Origin: Frondihabitans sp. 762G35 | GTDB taxonomy: Bacteria; Actinomycetota; Actinomycetes; Actinomycetales; Microbacteriaceae | Length of the DNA: 64,000 nucleotides | Assembly: GCF_002074055.1 (NCBI RefSeq) | Contig: NZ_CP014619.1 | Coordinates: 2,046,001 to 2,110,000, forward strand | Direction of reading: 5' to 3' | In this document: in pieces, positions 37,253 to 46,292 of the stretch | Numbering within the stretch: the first letter of the stretch is position 1 | Layout of the letters: the number at the start of each line of letters is the position of its first letter | Position numbers and translations under genes: made by a program | The notes under the pieces: generated by a model | What the model was told of the DNA's origin: nothing | Seen by the model: only the letters and a program-made list of their open reading frames with translations | Databases searched by the model: none

Positions 37253-39408
37253 CAGTCGCCCTTCACGAGTCCGTCGGTGGTCAGGGTGCCCATCCAGCTC
37301 GTCCGCGTCGCGACGTTGAACGTGTTCGGCGCGCTGAGGAGCGAGCGCTGCCAGACGTCGATGATCGTGGAGTTGAGGTACGGCGGGGGTGTCCCCTGCC
37401 AGTTCACGTACGACTCGTCGAACACGAGGACGGGGATCCTGCCGCCGATCCGCTCCTGGATGCTCGCGAGCGACTTCTGGGCGGCGTCGCGCTTGTCGGC
37501 GGCCGTCTGCTGGTCGTCGGACACGGACGCGTCGGTGTACACGGAGACGACGTCGACGTTGCAGAACGTCTTGAGCGAGAGGGCGTAGGAGTCGGGCCCG
37601 CGTCCGGCGAGGACGACCGTGCCCGAGTCGCCGATCTTCGCGCAGATGCTGCGGAGCTCGGTGGCCTGGTTGGAGTACTCCGTCGTGATGAAGAGCCGCG
37701 GCGTCCAGGCCCCGACGGTTCCGGCCAGGAGCAGGGCCGCACCGGCGCCCGCGACGCCCACCGCGACCCGGTGCGGTCGCGACGCGAGCCAGCGGAACAC
37801 GGCGACGGCGGCGATCAGGAACCCCGGCGCCACGATCGGGAGCACCCGGCGGAAGGCCCACATCTGGTCGGGGGCGATGCTGATCTTGTTCAGGTACAGG
37901 AGCGCGACGCCCATGGTCAGGACGAAGAACACGAGGACGCCCGGACGCCGCTTGGTCAGCGCGGTGTAGAACAGCCCGGCGAGACCGATCACGACGAACA
38001 GCACGAAGGGTGCGCCGAAGTACCAGACGAACCAGTAGAGGGAGTACTCGTCGTAGCTCCGCGACCCGTCGAGGGGGAGGCCCAGGTTGCCCTGGAGCGA
38101 TCGGGTGAAGTTCTGGATGCTCGGCTGCGGATTGAAGTGGAACGCCAGGAACTTGGGTCGCACCGCCCAGAAGAGGAACGTGAGCGGCACCAGGACGGCC
38201 ACGACGATCGCGACCACGCGGGCGGTCCGGTCGGACAGCGGGCGCCCGAGACCGCCGGTGACGGCCGCGGTGGCCGCGCTGCGCGATCGCCGGGCGACGA
38301 GCGTGCGCACGCCGATCACCACGAAGCCGAGGAGGATCGTGGCGATGCACAGCGCCCACAGCGCGCGGGACTGCGACCCGAGGGCGATCACGTAGGCCGG
38401 GAAGTTGTGGAGCTGGTCGTACGCGCCGGCGATGCCGAGGACGACGAGGGGGACGACGTAGGCGAGGTAGGAGCGACGGAGGTCGAAGTCGCCGCGCGGC
38501 CGGGCGAAGCCGATGAGGACGGCGACGAAGGCGGCCACCAGGGCCGCGACCCCGAGCAGGGCGTCGATCCGGGTCATGCACGCGGCTCCGGCGAGGATGC
38601 CCGCCATGACGAACTCGCGGCGGCGTCCTGTCTCGAAGGCGCTCCAGAGCCAGGTCACGGCCGCGATGAAGACGGCGAGGCTGAGCACCTCCGTGTACGG
38701 AGCGCGGGCGAAGTAGACCATCGGCATGGAGAGCCCGAGGATGAGGGCGGCGAACAGGCCCCAGCGGGCGCCGAGGATCCGGCGGGCGAGCGAGAAGACG
38801 CCGACCAGGGCGAAACCGCCGAGCACGGAGTTGACGACGGTGAGACCGTTGATGCCGCCGACCCAGTAGCCGAGGCCGAGCATCGAGGGCAGAGCGTTGC
38901 CGCCCTGGAGCTGCACCGTGAGGGTGGTCTGGTACTGGAACGGGCCGAGGTTGGCGGTCGCGTTCGGGATGCCGCGGATCTGCTGGACCGCGTGCGAGAC
39001 GTCGATCGTCGACGATCCCGTGTGCGCCAGCGACGCGGCGAGGTTCGAGTAGATGCCCGGGTCGCGCGAGGCGATGAGGAACTCCGTCTCGAACGGCAGC
39101 TGGACGACGACCCACGCGAGGGCGGCGAGGACGGCCACCGCCGCGGCGAGAGCGTGCCGCCGGCTGGCGACGACGTCGGTCGGGACGAGTCGCCACGTCA
39201 GGACGATGAAGACGACGGCGAGCGGGAGGACCGTGTAGGGCTTGTAGAGGCTGAGCTCGGCCATCAGGTAGGCCGCCACGAAGACGCTGACCAGGATCTG
39301 GAGGATCCGGTCGGGCAGACGCGTCAGCGTCGCGTAGAGGCGGTTCGGTGCGTCCACCCGGCTGTCGGGCGGGAAGACGCGATCGAATCGCTCCACGAGT
39401 GCCGTCAT
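37252..39408 (-). CDS. GT-C-like polytopic membrane protein (copy 1)
   Basis: A 718-residue protein with about 12-13 membrane helices and a C-terminal outside domain of about 150 residues. The first large loop has SRDPGIYSNLAASLAHTGS, where the Asp is placed like the catalytic acid of GT-C (polyprenyl-phosphate-sugar dependent) enzymes. DGSRSYDEYSLYWFVWYFG and APDQMWAFRRVLPIVAPGFLIAA are shared with the protein at 51479-53569. ATGA overlap with the GT2 gene before it and a 1-nt overlap with the GT4 gene after it place it firmly in the wzm-wzt operon. Substrate unknown. Confidence 0.82.
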   Translation of the reverse strand: MTALVERFDRVFPPDSRVDAPNRLYATLTRLPDRILQILVSVFVAAYLMAELSLYKPYTVLPLAVVFIVLTWRLVPTDVVASRRHALAAAVAVLAALAWVVVQLPFETEFLIASRDPGIYSNLAASLAHTGSSTIDVSHAVQQIRGIPNATANLGPFQYQTTLTVQLQGGNALPSMLGLGYWVGGINGLTVVNSVLGGFALVGVFSLARRILGARWGLFAALILGLSMPMVYFARAPYTEVLSLAVFIAAVTWLWSAFETGRRREFVMAGILAGAACMTRIDALLGVAALVAAFVAVLIGFARPRGDFDLRRSYLAYVVPLVVLGIAGAYDQLHNFPAYVIALGSQSRALWALCIATILLGFVVIGVRTLVARRSRSAATAAVTGGLGRPLSDRTARVVAIVVAVLVPLTFLFWAVRPKFLAFHFNPQPSIQNFTRSLQGNLGLPLDGSRSYDEYSLYWFVWYFGAPFVLFVVIGLAGLFYTALTKRRPGVLVFFVLTMGVALLYLNKISIAPDQMWAFRRVLPIVAPGFLIAAVAVFRWLASRPHRVAVGVAGAGAALLLAGTVGAWTPRLFITTEYSNQATELRSICAKIGDSGTVVLAGRGPDSYALSLKTFCNVDVVSVYTDASVSDDQQTAADKRDAAQKSLASIQERIGGRIPVLVFDESYVNWQGTPPPYLNSTIIDVWQRSLLSAPNTFNVATRTSWMGTLTTDGLVKGD

Positions 39409-40379
39409 CGGTTCTCTTTCTCTGGGACGTCGGCGCGGTTGATGCCGTACTGGATCTCCTTGAGGCGCTCCAGCGTCTCCTCCTGCAGGATCCGGTTGGT
39501 CCGCAGGAGATCCGCGATCACCGCCAGCGCGAACGAGAGGACGCTCGCGATGAGGAGGAAGATGCCGAGGATCAGCGACTGCAGGTGGTTCCCGTGGGCG
39601 TCCGTGACGAGGAGGACGGCGTAGCGCACGAACGGGATGAGACCGACGACGCCGAAGAACGCACCCAGCCAGACGAAGAACGCCAGCGGCTTGAACATGA
39701 AGTAGCTGCGGATGATGGCCTTCGCCGACTGGGCGACGTGCTCCCCCAGCGACCCGAAGAGCCGCGACTCCCGCGTCTTCGCGTTCGTCGTGACGGGCAC
39801 GCTGGCGATCCGCATGCGCTTGTTGCCGGCCTGGATGATCGTCTCCATGCAGTAGCTGAACTGCGTGACGACGTTGAGCTTGATGAGGGCGTCGCGGCTG
39901 TAGGCGCGGAAGCCGCTCGCGGCGTCGGGGAGCTTGGTCTCGGCGGCGAGGTTGACCACCTGGCTGCCGAGGCGCTGCAGGCGCTTCTTGAACGGCGAGA
40001 AGTGCTCGATGAGGTGGGTCTGCCGGTCGCCGATGGCGATGTCGGCCTCACCGTCGAGCAGCGGACGCAGGAGGTCGGGGATGCGCGACTGCGGGTACTG
40101 GTTGTCGCCGTCGGTGTTGACGACGATGTCGGCACCGTGGCTCAGGGCGTAGTGCACGCCGTCGCGGAACGATCGGGCGAGGCCCTGGTTGCGCACGTGG
40201 TGGACGAAGTGCGTCACCCCGTGCGCCTTGGCGACCTCGACGGTCCGGTCGGTGGATCCGTCGTCGATGACGAGGATGTGGAGTTCGTCGACCCCGGGGA
40301 TGGATTTCGGGATGCTCTCGAGGACCGACGGGAGCGTCGTCTCCTCGTTGAGGCACGGCACCTGGACGAAGACCTTCAC
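39405..40379 (-). CDS. GT2 glycosyltransferase with C-terminal membrane helices
   Basis: A 324-residue protein. The GT2 domain has VQVPCLNEETTLPSVLESI, VIDDGSTDRT and the NTDGDNQYP metal motif. Two membrane helices follow (about 230-255 and 270-295), the layout of polyprenyl-phosphate hexose transferases. The start is GTG 40379 with AAAGGG upstream; the upstream in-frame extension is low-complexity and antisense to nothing known, and is not used. It likely makes a lipid-linked sugar donor for the GT-C-like protein encoded next, with which it overlaps as ATGA. Confidence 0.86.
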   Translation of the reverse strand: MKVFVQVPCLNEETTLPSVLESIPKSIPGVDELHILVIDDGSTDRTVEVAKAHGVTHFVHHVRNQGLARSFRDGVHYALSHGADIVVNTDGDNQYPQSRIPDLLRPLLDGEADIAIGDRQTHLIEHFSPFKKRLQRLGSQVVNLAAETKLPDAASGFRAYSRDALIKLNVVTQFSYCMETIIQAGNKRMRIASVPVTTNAKTRESRLFGSLGEHVAQSAKAIIRSYFMFKPLAFFVWLGAFFGVVGLIPFVRYAVLLVTDAHGNHLQSLILGIFLLIASVLSFALAVIADLLRTNRILQEETLERLKEIQYGINRADVPEKENR

Positions 40380-40437
40380 AAGTCCCTTTCGTTGCGTGGT
40401 CGGTGGGCCCCGGGTGTGACCGCGGGGCGGTCTCGCG

Positions 40438-41172
40438 TCAGCCGAAGTTGGCGCGCAGCGCGGCGACGCCGTCGACGGCGCCCCCATCGAAGATGACGGA
40501 TCCGTGGGAGAGGACGATCGCGCGGTCGCACATCTCCTGGACGGTCGCGAGGTCATGGGTGACCAGGACGATCGTCCGCCCCTCCTGCTGGAACTCCTTG
40601 ATCTTATCGAGGCACTTCTTCTGAAACGGTTCGTCGCCGACCGCCAGCACCTCGTCGACCAGCAGGACGTCGGGGTCGACGTGGATCGCGATGGCGAACG
40701 CGAGCCGGACGTACATGCCCGACGAGTAGAACTTCACCTGCGTGTCGATGAAGTCGCGGATCTCGCTGAAGTCGACGATCGAGTCGAAGTAGCCCTCGAT
40801 CTGCTTCTGGGAGAGGCCGAGGATCGCCCCGTTGAGGAAGACGTTCTCGCGGCCCGTGAGGTCGGGGTGGAACCCGGCGCCCAGCTCGAGGAGCGCGGCG
40901 AGCTGGCCTCGACGCCGGACGACGCCGTTGGTCGGCTGGATGATGCCGCCGATGACCTTGAGGAGCGTCGACTTGCCGGAGCCGTTGGCGCCGATGAGGC
41001 CCACCGTCGTGCCGGCCTCGATGTCGAGGTCGATGTCGCGGAGGGCCCAGAAGTCCTCCTTGTGCTTGCGCGAGCGACCGAAGTTGACCAGTCGCTCCTT
41101 GAGCGACTTCTCCTTGCGGATGATGAAGCGCTTGGAGACCTTGTCCATCGTGACGACGGGAACCTGTGCCAT
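40438..41172 (-). CDS. wzt: ABC transporter ATP-binding subunit of polysaccharide exporter (Wzt/TagH-like)
   Basis: A 244-residue ATPase. Walker A GANGSGKS is at 61-68, the signature YSSGMYVRLAF at 149-159 and Walker B DVLLVDE at 168-174, followed by the switch histidine in LVTHD. It belongs to the O-antigen/teichoic-acid exporter family (KRFIIRKEKSLKERL at the start and RGQLAALLELGAGFHPDLTGREN are typical). It lacks the C-terminal glycan-binding domain seen in some Wzt proteins, so chain-end recognition is not expected. It pairs with the permease gene 2 bp upstream. The start is ATG 41172 with AGGAG. Confidence 0.94.
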   Translation of the reverse strand: MAQVPVVTMDKVSKRFIIRKEKSLKERLVNFGRSRKHKEDFWALRDIDLDIEAGTTVGLIGANGSGKSTLLKVIGGIIQPTNGVVRRRGQLAALLELGAGFHPDLTGRENVFLNGAILGLSQKQIEGYFDSIVDFSEIRDFIDTQVKFYSSGMYVRLAFAIAIHVDPDVLLVDEVLAVGDEPFQKKCLDKIKEFQQEGRTIVLVTHDLATVQEMCDRAIVLSHGSVIFDGGAVDGVAALRANFG

Positions 41173-41174
41173 GT

Positions 41175-42137
41175 CTAGATCTCCTGCGCGAAGTTGCCCT
41201 GGAGGCGAGCGAAGATGCGCTGCGCGACCCAGATGAGGGCGAGACCGATGACGAACAGCACCAGCAGGCGCAGCTCGAGGTGCGCCGGCCAGTCGACGGG
41301 CGGGACGGCGACGTCCTTGCCCGTGGAGTCCTTGAGGATGTTGACCTTGCTCCCGGCCTCCCACATGCCGCGCTGGAAGGCGAGGATGGCGTTCGACATC
41401 GGGTTGAGCAGGTAGACCTCGGCGACCCAGGCGTGGTTGCGGGCGACCGTCTGCACCTGGGTCCAGGCGTAGACGATGGGCGAGGCCCAGAAGAAGATGA
41501 GGAGCGCCACCTCGACCAGGTACTGGATGTCGCGCAGGTAGACGTTGAGGGCGGAGAGCAGGAGCGCCAGCGCGACGCCGTAGGTCACCACGACGATCAC
41601 GGCGGCCAGCGCGTAGAGCAGGTTCCAGCTGAGCGGGAACTGCCCCGTGACGATGATGGCCCCGAGGAGGACGATCATCTGGATCCCGAAGTTGAACAGC
41701 GCCGAGCCGATCGAGGCCAGGGGGAAGAGCTCCCGGGGCACGTAGACCTTCTTGATCAGGCCCGCGTTGGCGAGGATCGACGTCGTCGACGACGCGATGA
41801 TCTCGTTGTAGAGGCCCCAGATCGTGAGACCCGAGTAGACGAAGACGGCGTATTGCGGCACCGAGCGGGCGGCGCCGAGGAACTGGCCGATCGCCACGTA
41901 GTAGATCAGGAGCATCGTCAGCGGTCGGATGAACGACCAGACGAAGCCGAGGCTCGAATCCTTGTAGCGGGCCTTGAGCTCGCGCCGGATGAGCAGGTTG
42001 AGGAGGCTCTTGTGCAGGACGACGTCGCGCACACCGCCCCAGAAACCGCCCAGGAGGGTCGCGTCGGGAGCGCCCGCCGCCACGAAGGGAAGCTTCTCCA
42101 ATCGGCGGATGCGTTCTTCGGCTGCTGTCGTCGTCAC
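41175..42137 (-). CDS. wzm: ABC transporter permease of polysaccharide exporter (Wzm/TagG-like)
   Basis: A 320-residue ABC-2 permease. A cytosolic N-terminus is followed by the conserved LLNLLIRRELKARYKDSSLGFVWSFIRPL segment and six membrane helices. Loops carry IKKVYVPRELFPLASI and YLLNPMSNAILAFQRGMW, as in teichoic-acid and O-antigen exporters. A longer-than-usual loop is near residue 265-285 (AGSKVNILKDSTGKDV). The start is GTG 42137 with GGGAG upstream. It heads the operon wzm-wzt-GT2-GT-C-GT4-GT4, so the glycan is made in the cytosol and flipped as a finished chain by Wzm/Wzt. Confidence 0.94.
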   Translation of the reverse strand: MTTTAAEERIRRLEKLPFVAAGAPDATLLGGFWGGVRDVVLHKSLLNLLIRRELKARYKDSSLGFVWSFIRPLTMLLIYYVAIGQFLGAARSVPQYAVFVYSGLTIWGLYNEIIASSTTSILANAGLIKKVYVPRELFPLASIGSALFNFGIQMIVLLGAIIVTGQFPLSWNLLYALAAVIVVVTYGVALALLLSALNVYLRDIQYLVEVALLIFFWASPIVYAWTQVQTVARNHAWVAEVYLLNPMSNAILAFQRGMWEAGSKVNILKDSTGKDVAVPPVDWPAHLELRLLVLFVIGLALIWVAQRIFARLQGNFAQEI

Positions 42138-42282
42138 TGGACTCCCAATTCTCGCCCGCGTCACCCGTAGCAAGCTGTCGTCCGCAGGGGCGGAGGAGAC
42201 GGGGTTCCGGATTCGGGCGCGGTTTATTATGCCAGAGCGCGCATCCCTGACGGGCCAAGCCCCCGTGCTACAGTCCCGAGTC

Positions 42283-43245
42283 GTGTCTGCCAACCGAAGT
42301 CTCGTCGTCGGAGCGGGCGGTCTCCTCGGGAGCGCCGTCGCCAAGGAATGCGCCGAGCGCGGTGACAGCGTGACCTCGCTTCGCGTGCCCTGGGCCGACC
42401 GGGAGGCGTCCGTCCGGGTCCTCACCGAGGCGCTCGTCTCGTTCGTCCGCGACGCCGGCGAGGAGCCCTGGACCCTCTTCTGGTGCGCCGGCACCGGCGT
42501 CGTCGCCACGGGCGAGGAGGAGTTCGCCGCCGAGAAAGCGGTCGTCGAGCAGGTCCTCGTCGGCTCGACGGACGCCCTGCGCGACGAGGGCCTCCACCCC
42601 AGCCACGGGACCGTCTTCTTCGCCTCCTCCGCCGGAGCCACCTTCGCCGGCAACACCGAGCCGCCCTTCTCCGAGGGCTCCGACGCCGTCCCGCTGGCGC
42701 CCTACGGACGCAGCAAGCTCGCCCTCGAGGAGCTCTTCGCCTCGTGGGCCGCGTCGTCGGGGGCACGGCTGCTCATCGGGCGGATCTCGAACCTCTACGG
42801 TCCCGGCCAGAACATCCTGAAGCCCCAGGGCCTCATCTCGCAGTTGATCGCGGCGCGCCTCGACGGCCGGACCTCGAACATCTACGTCCCGATGGGGACC
42901 GTCCGCGACTACCTCTACGTCGACGACGCCGCCGCGATGATCCGCGACGCGGTCGACCTCGTCGCCCGGGAGGCTCCCGCGTTCCGAACGCTGAAGATCT
43001 TCGCCTCGCAGGAGGGCCTCTCCATCACGGACCTCGTCGAGAGGCTCGAGGGCGTGCTCGACCGGAAGCTCGACATCGTGTCCGGTCACGACCCCGCCGC
43101 CGTCTACCAGGCCCTCGACCTGCGCTTCGTCTCGCGGGTCCTGACCGAGGTCGACGACCGCGAGCTCGTGCCGGTGACCGAGGGCATGCGGCGCACCGCC
43201 GAGGCGCTCGAGCGCAAGCACGCCGAGGCGCACGGCCCGGCCTGA
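42283..43245 (+). CDS. NAD(P)-dependent epimerase/reductase of the extended SDR family
   Basis: A 320-residue SDR enzyme. The cofactor loop is VVGAGGLLGSAV near residue 10. The catalytic region reads FFASSAGATFAGN and the Tyr-Lys pair is APYGRSK. The dehydratase Glu that follows the SS/ST in GMD and RmlB is absent (SSAGAT), so a reductase or epimerase reaction is more likely. It could supply the missing reduction of GDP-4-keto-6-deoxymannose, which is an inference. The start is GTG 42283; CTGACG (42247-42252) and TACAGT (42269-42274) form a promoter whose start would fall at or next to the GTG. It sits alone on this strand between two minus-strand operons. Confidence 0.78.
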   Translation: MSANRSLVVGAGGLLGSAVAKECAERGDSVTSLRVPWADREASVRVLTEALVSFVRDAGEEPWTLFWCAGTGVVATGEEEFAAEKAVVEQVLVGSTDALRDEGLHPSHGTVFFASSAGATFAGNTEPPFSEGSDAVPLAPYGRSKLALEELFASWAASSGARLLIGRISNLYGPGQNILKPQGLISQLIAARLDGRTSNIYVPMGTVRDYLYVDDAAAMIRDAVDLVAREAPAFRTLKIFASQEGLSITDLVERLEGVLDRKLDIVSGHDPAAVYQALDLRFVSRVLTEVDDRELVPVTEGMRRTAEALERKHAEAHGPA

Positions 43246-43252
43246 GAGCCCG

Positions 43253-44731
43253 TCAGCCCCGGGTGAGCTCCCACATGGCGTCGGCGTAGTCGTCCCAGCT
43301 CGGGCGCTCGAGACCGCGGCTCAGCGCGCTGAGCTCCTCGATCAGCGTGTCGTCGCCGAGGAGCGACCCCAGGGCCTCAGCGATGGCCCGCACGTCGTGC
43401 GGCGAGACGCAGAGCGCCCCGTTGCCCTCGCCGAGTTCGCGCTGACTGCCGAAGTCGGCGGTGACGACCGGCGTGCCGCTCGCCAGCGACTCCGCGACCG
43501 GGAGCCCGAAGCCCTCGTTGATGCTGCAGAAGACGGAGAAGCGGGCAACGCCGTAGAGCGCCCAGACGGTCTCGTCGTCGACGCCCGACAGGAGCGAGAT
43601 GGGCCGCCCCCGGCGTCGCAGGTCGCGGACGAGCTCCTGGAACTCGCGGTCGTTCCACGAGTTGCCGCCCACCATCACGAGGTGGAAGTCGTCGCCGGCG
43701 CGCCAGCGCAGTTCGGCGGCGGTCACCAGGTTGAGGTGGTTCTTCCGCGGCTCGTGGCTCCCCACCGCGAGGACGGTCGGCCGGCCGTCGTCGAGCCCCA
43801 GCTCGCTCCGGACGCGGTCGACGGTGGCCTCCGAGACCTCCTCGCTCTGCCAGGGCAGGGCGACCGTCTCGACGCGGGGCCCCTCGAGGCCGGCTCCGGC
43901 GAGCATCCTGCGCCACCCGGCGTACTCGCCGGCGGAGGCCGCCGAGATCGCGCCGACCGCCTGGAAGGAGGCGAGCGCCGCGAGGTACTTGGAGAAGGCC
44001 CCCGGCATGCCGGGTCCGGTCGTCTCGGAGGTCGTCACCGGGATGCAGTCGAACCCGATGGCGATCGAGCGGCCGCGGCCGAACCGGGCGATGGTGTGGA
44101 TGTTCTCGGTGCGTCGCCCCGCGACGCTGATCTCCGGCAGCACGTAGGTGGCCTCGAACGGGATGACCGTGGCGCCGCCGACGCGGACGATGCGGGCGCG
44201 CGGGGCGTCCTCCAGGACGACGCGGTCGATCTCGTCCTCCGGCGTCCCGCCCAGGCGGGCGCCGCTGCGGTCCCACGACACGAGCGTGACGTCGTGGTCG
44301 CGGGCCCACCGGGTGAGGGTCTCGCGGGCGACGCGCTGGATGCCCGTGGTGAAGCGGCTCCTGCCGGTGTCGGTCACGTCGGCGATCAGCCCCGACTGGA
44401 CGACGACCTCGACCGAGCGCTGCGCGACGCGGTCGACGGTGACCGTCTCGTAGGCCCGCGTCAGCGGACGCTCGAGGCCGAACCGCCGCCACTCGCGGGT
44501 GAACTCGACGATGTCGAGGGCCGCGGGGATCCCGCGCCCGAGGCAGGCGAGCAGGAGGTACGACACGCTGTCGTCGGGCGTGTCGCCGAACGCGCGCGCG
44601 ATCTCCCGGACGAGGCGACGGCCGGAGCTCCGCCTCCACCCGAGTTCGCTGCCGGACAGCGCGGCGGCGGCGGCCCGCAGAGCGCGGTCGTCGCCCTCGT
44701 GCGCGAGGGTCGCGAGAGTGACGACGGGCAT
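43253..44731 (-). CDS. GT4-type glycosyltransferase with TGIQRV motif (paralogue 3)
   Basis: A 492-residue enzyme. It has the shared helical N-terminal region (YLLLACLGRGIPAALDIVEFTREWRRF, 58-84) and TGIQRVARETLTRW from 129. The GT-B half follows with GFDCIPV, GSHEPRKNHLNLV and CSINEGFGLPVAESLASGTPV. The start is ATG 44731, overlapping the stop of the preceding gene as TGATG, which implies translational coupling. It belongs to the short minus-strand unit of three genes starting at 46556. The SxNEGFG version of the donor-site loop keeps the usual Glu. Confidence 0.85.
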   Translation of the reverse strand: MPVVTLATLAHEGDDRALRAAAAALSGSELGWRRSSGRRLVREIARAFGDTPDDSVSYLLLACLGRGIPAALDIVEFTREWRRFGLERPLTRAYETVTVDRVAQRSVEVVVQSGLIADVTDTGRSRFTTGIQRVARETLTRWARDHDVTLVSWDRSGARLGGTPEDEIDRVVLEDAPRARIVRVGGATVIPFEATYVLPEISVAGRRTENIHTIARFGRGRSIAIGFDCIPVTTSETTGPGMPGAFSKYLAALASFQAVGAISAASAGEYAGWRRMLAGAGLEGPRVETVALPWQSEEVSEATVDRVRSELGLDDGRPTVLAVGSHEPRKNHLNLVTAAELRWRAGDDFHLVMVGGNSWNDREFQELVRDLRRRGRPISLLSGVDDETVWALYGVARFSVFCSINEGFGLPVAESLASGTPVVTADFGSQRELGEGNGALCVSPHDVRAIAEALGSLLGDDTLIEELSALSRGLERPSWDDYADAMWELTRG

Positions 44732-46290
44732 CAGGCGGCGGCCTTCCGGGTGCGGTGGCGGGGGGCCCTCGGAGGCGTGGGGGCTCTCAGCGACTCCACG
44801 GCCTCGCGCCAGAGCTCGTCGGCGTAGTCCTTCCACGTCTTCGGCGTCTGGCCGGCGATCTGGCGGTGGAGTTCCGCGAGAAGGGCGTCGTCGGTCAGGA
44901 GGCGGCGCATCCCGTCGACGATCTGCTCGTCGTCGCGCGGGTCGACCTGCACGCAGCCACCGGCCGAGGCGACCTCGTCGAGGCTGCCGAAGTCGCTCGT
45001 GAGAGCGGGGGTGCCGAACGCGAGGGACTCGGCGACCGGCAGCCCGAAGCCCTCGTGGAGGGAGGGGAAGACGGTGAAGCGCGCCCGGGCGAACAGCGAC
45101 CAGAGGTCGTCGTCGCCGAGCTTGCGGTGCGACTCGACCCGGAGGCCCTCCTTGCGGAGCGCCGCGACCTTCTGATCGAAGCGGTAGGTGGCCTTCCGGC
45201 TGCCCCCGCCGACGAAGACGATCCGGAAGTCGAGGCCCTCCGCGGCGAGCACCTCCGCCGCGAAGAGCGCGGCGTCCTGGTTCTTGCGCGGCTCGTGGCT
45301 CCCGACCGACAGGATGATCGGGGCCTCCTTCGGGTCGCGCTCGACGCTGGCCACGGCGCGGCGGGCGATCTCGGAGACCTCCGTCGCGAGGGAGACGGGC
45401 ACCACCCGAGGGCCGGCGAGGCCCTGGCTCGGCAGCGTGTCGACGAAGCCCTGGAACTCGTCGGACGCCGACACGGAGATGCCCGCCACGACGTCGAGGT
45501 GCTTCACGACGGTGAGGTAGTGGGCGAAGCGCTCCGACTCCATGTCGGGGAGCGTGTCGGCGCTGATGAGCGGGATCGCGTCGTAGCCGATGGCGGCCAC
45601 GCGGTTGGGCGACGACTCCGCGAGGCAGGCGAGCTCCGCGCAGACGCTGTCGGCAGGCACCTCGGAGATGAGCACGATCGAGTGCCACGGCACGACGAGG
45701 TGAGCCGATTCGAGCTCCCCGTTGGTGACGGCCCGGTCGACGACCTTCTCGAACCGGCGATCGCTCCAGTGCAGCACGCGGTCGCGCTGCCGCTCGGTGA
45801 GGTCGACGTAGCCGGTGCTGTCGCTCGTCCAGGCGACGAGGCGGTGCGGCCGCTCGGGGTCGCCGTCCCACTCGGGGACGGTGTGGCGGACGACCCGCTG
45901 GATGCCCGTGTTGTGCTCCCACCGGGCGCAGAAGTCGACGTCGACGAGGACCTCGCCCTCGGCGATCTCGATCGTGCGGAGCGAGGAGAAGGAGCGCGAG
46001 CCCGCGGCGATCGTCCCCTCGAGGGCCCGGATGAGGGCGGTCGCCGGTGTCGCGAGCAGGAGGTGCCGGCGGAGCCGCGCGAGGTCGTCCTGCTCCGGGT
46101 AGATGCCGGTGATGCCGACGTGGAGCAGCCACGCCTGCTGGGGATCGTCGCTCGCGTGGACCGTCCTGGCCAGGACGTCGAGGGCCTCGGCGGCGGAGGC
46201 CCCGTCGGGGACAGTCACGCCGAGCGCCCGTGCGACGACGTCGAGACGGGCGCGGAGGGCTCGGTGGAGGGCGCCGATGTCGTCGGTCAC
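44731..46290 (-). CDS. GT4-type glycosyltransferase with TGIQRV motif (paralogue 4)
   Basis: A 519-residue enzyme with the shared helical region (QAWLLHVGITGIYPEQDDLARLRR, 52-75), DVDFCARWEHNTGIQRVV at 117-134, IGYDAIPL, GSHEPRKNQ and FPSLHEGFGLPVAESLAFGTPA. The C-terminal tail is basic and Pro-rich. The start is GTG 46290, only 2 nt after the stop of the small SWRVT-motif gene. Together these two genes look like a split version of the single protein at 35531-37252. The role is in cytosolic assembly of the exported glycan by context. Confidence 0.85.
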   Translation of the reverse strand: MTDDIGALHRALRARLDVVARALGVTVPDGASAAEALDVLARTVHASDDPQQAWLLHVGITGIYPEQDDLARLRRHLLLATPATALIRALEGTIAAGSRSFSSLRTIEIAEGEVLVDVDFCARWEHNTGIQRVVRHTVPEWDGDPERPHRLVAWTSDSTGYVDLTERQRDRVLHWSDRRFEKVVDRAVTNGELESAHLVVPWHSIVLISEVPADSVCAELACLAESSPNRVAAIGYDAIPLISADTLPDMESERFAHYLTVVKHLDVVAGISVSASDEFQGFVDTLPSQGLAGPRVVPVSLATEVSEIARRAVASVERDPKEAPIILSVGSHEPRKNQDAALFAAEVLAAEGLDFRIVFVGGGSRKATYRFDQKVAALRKEGLRVESHRKLGDDDLWSLFARARFTVFPSLHEGFGLPVAESLAFGTPALTSDFGSLDEVASAGGCVQVDPRDDEQIVDGMRRLLTDDALLAELHRQIAGQTPKTWKDYADELWREAVESLRAPTPPRAPRHRTRKAAA

Positions 46291-46292
46291 CG

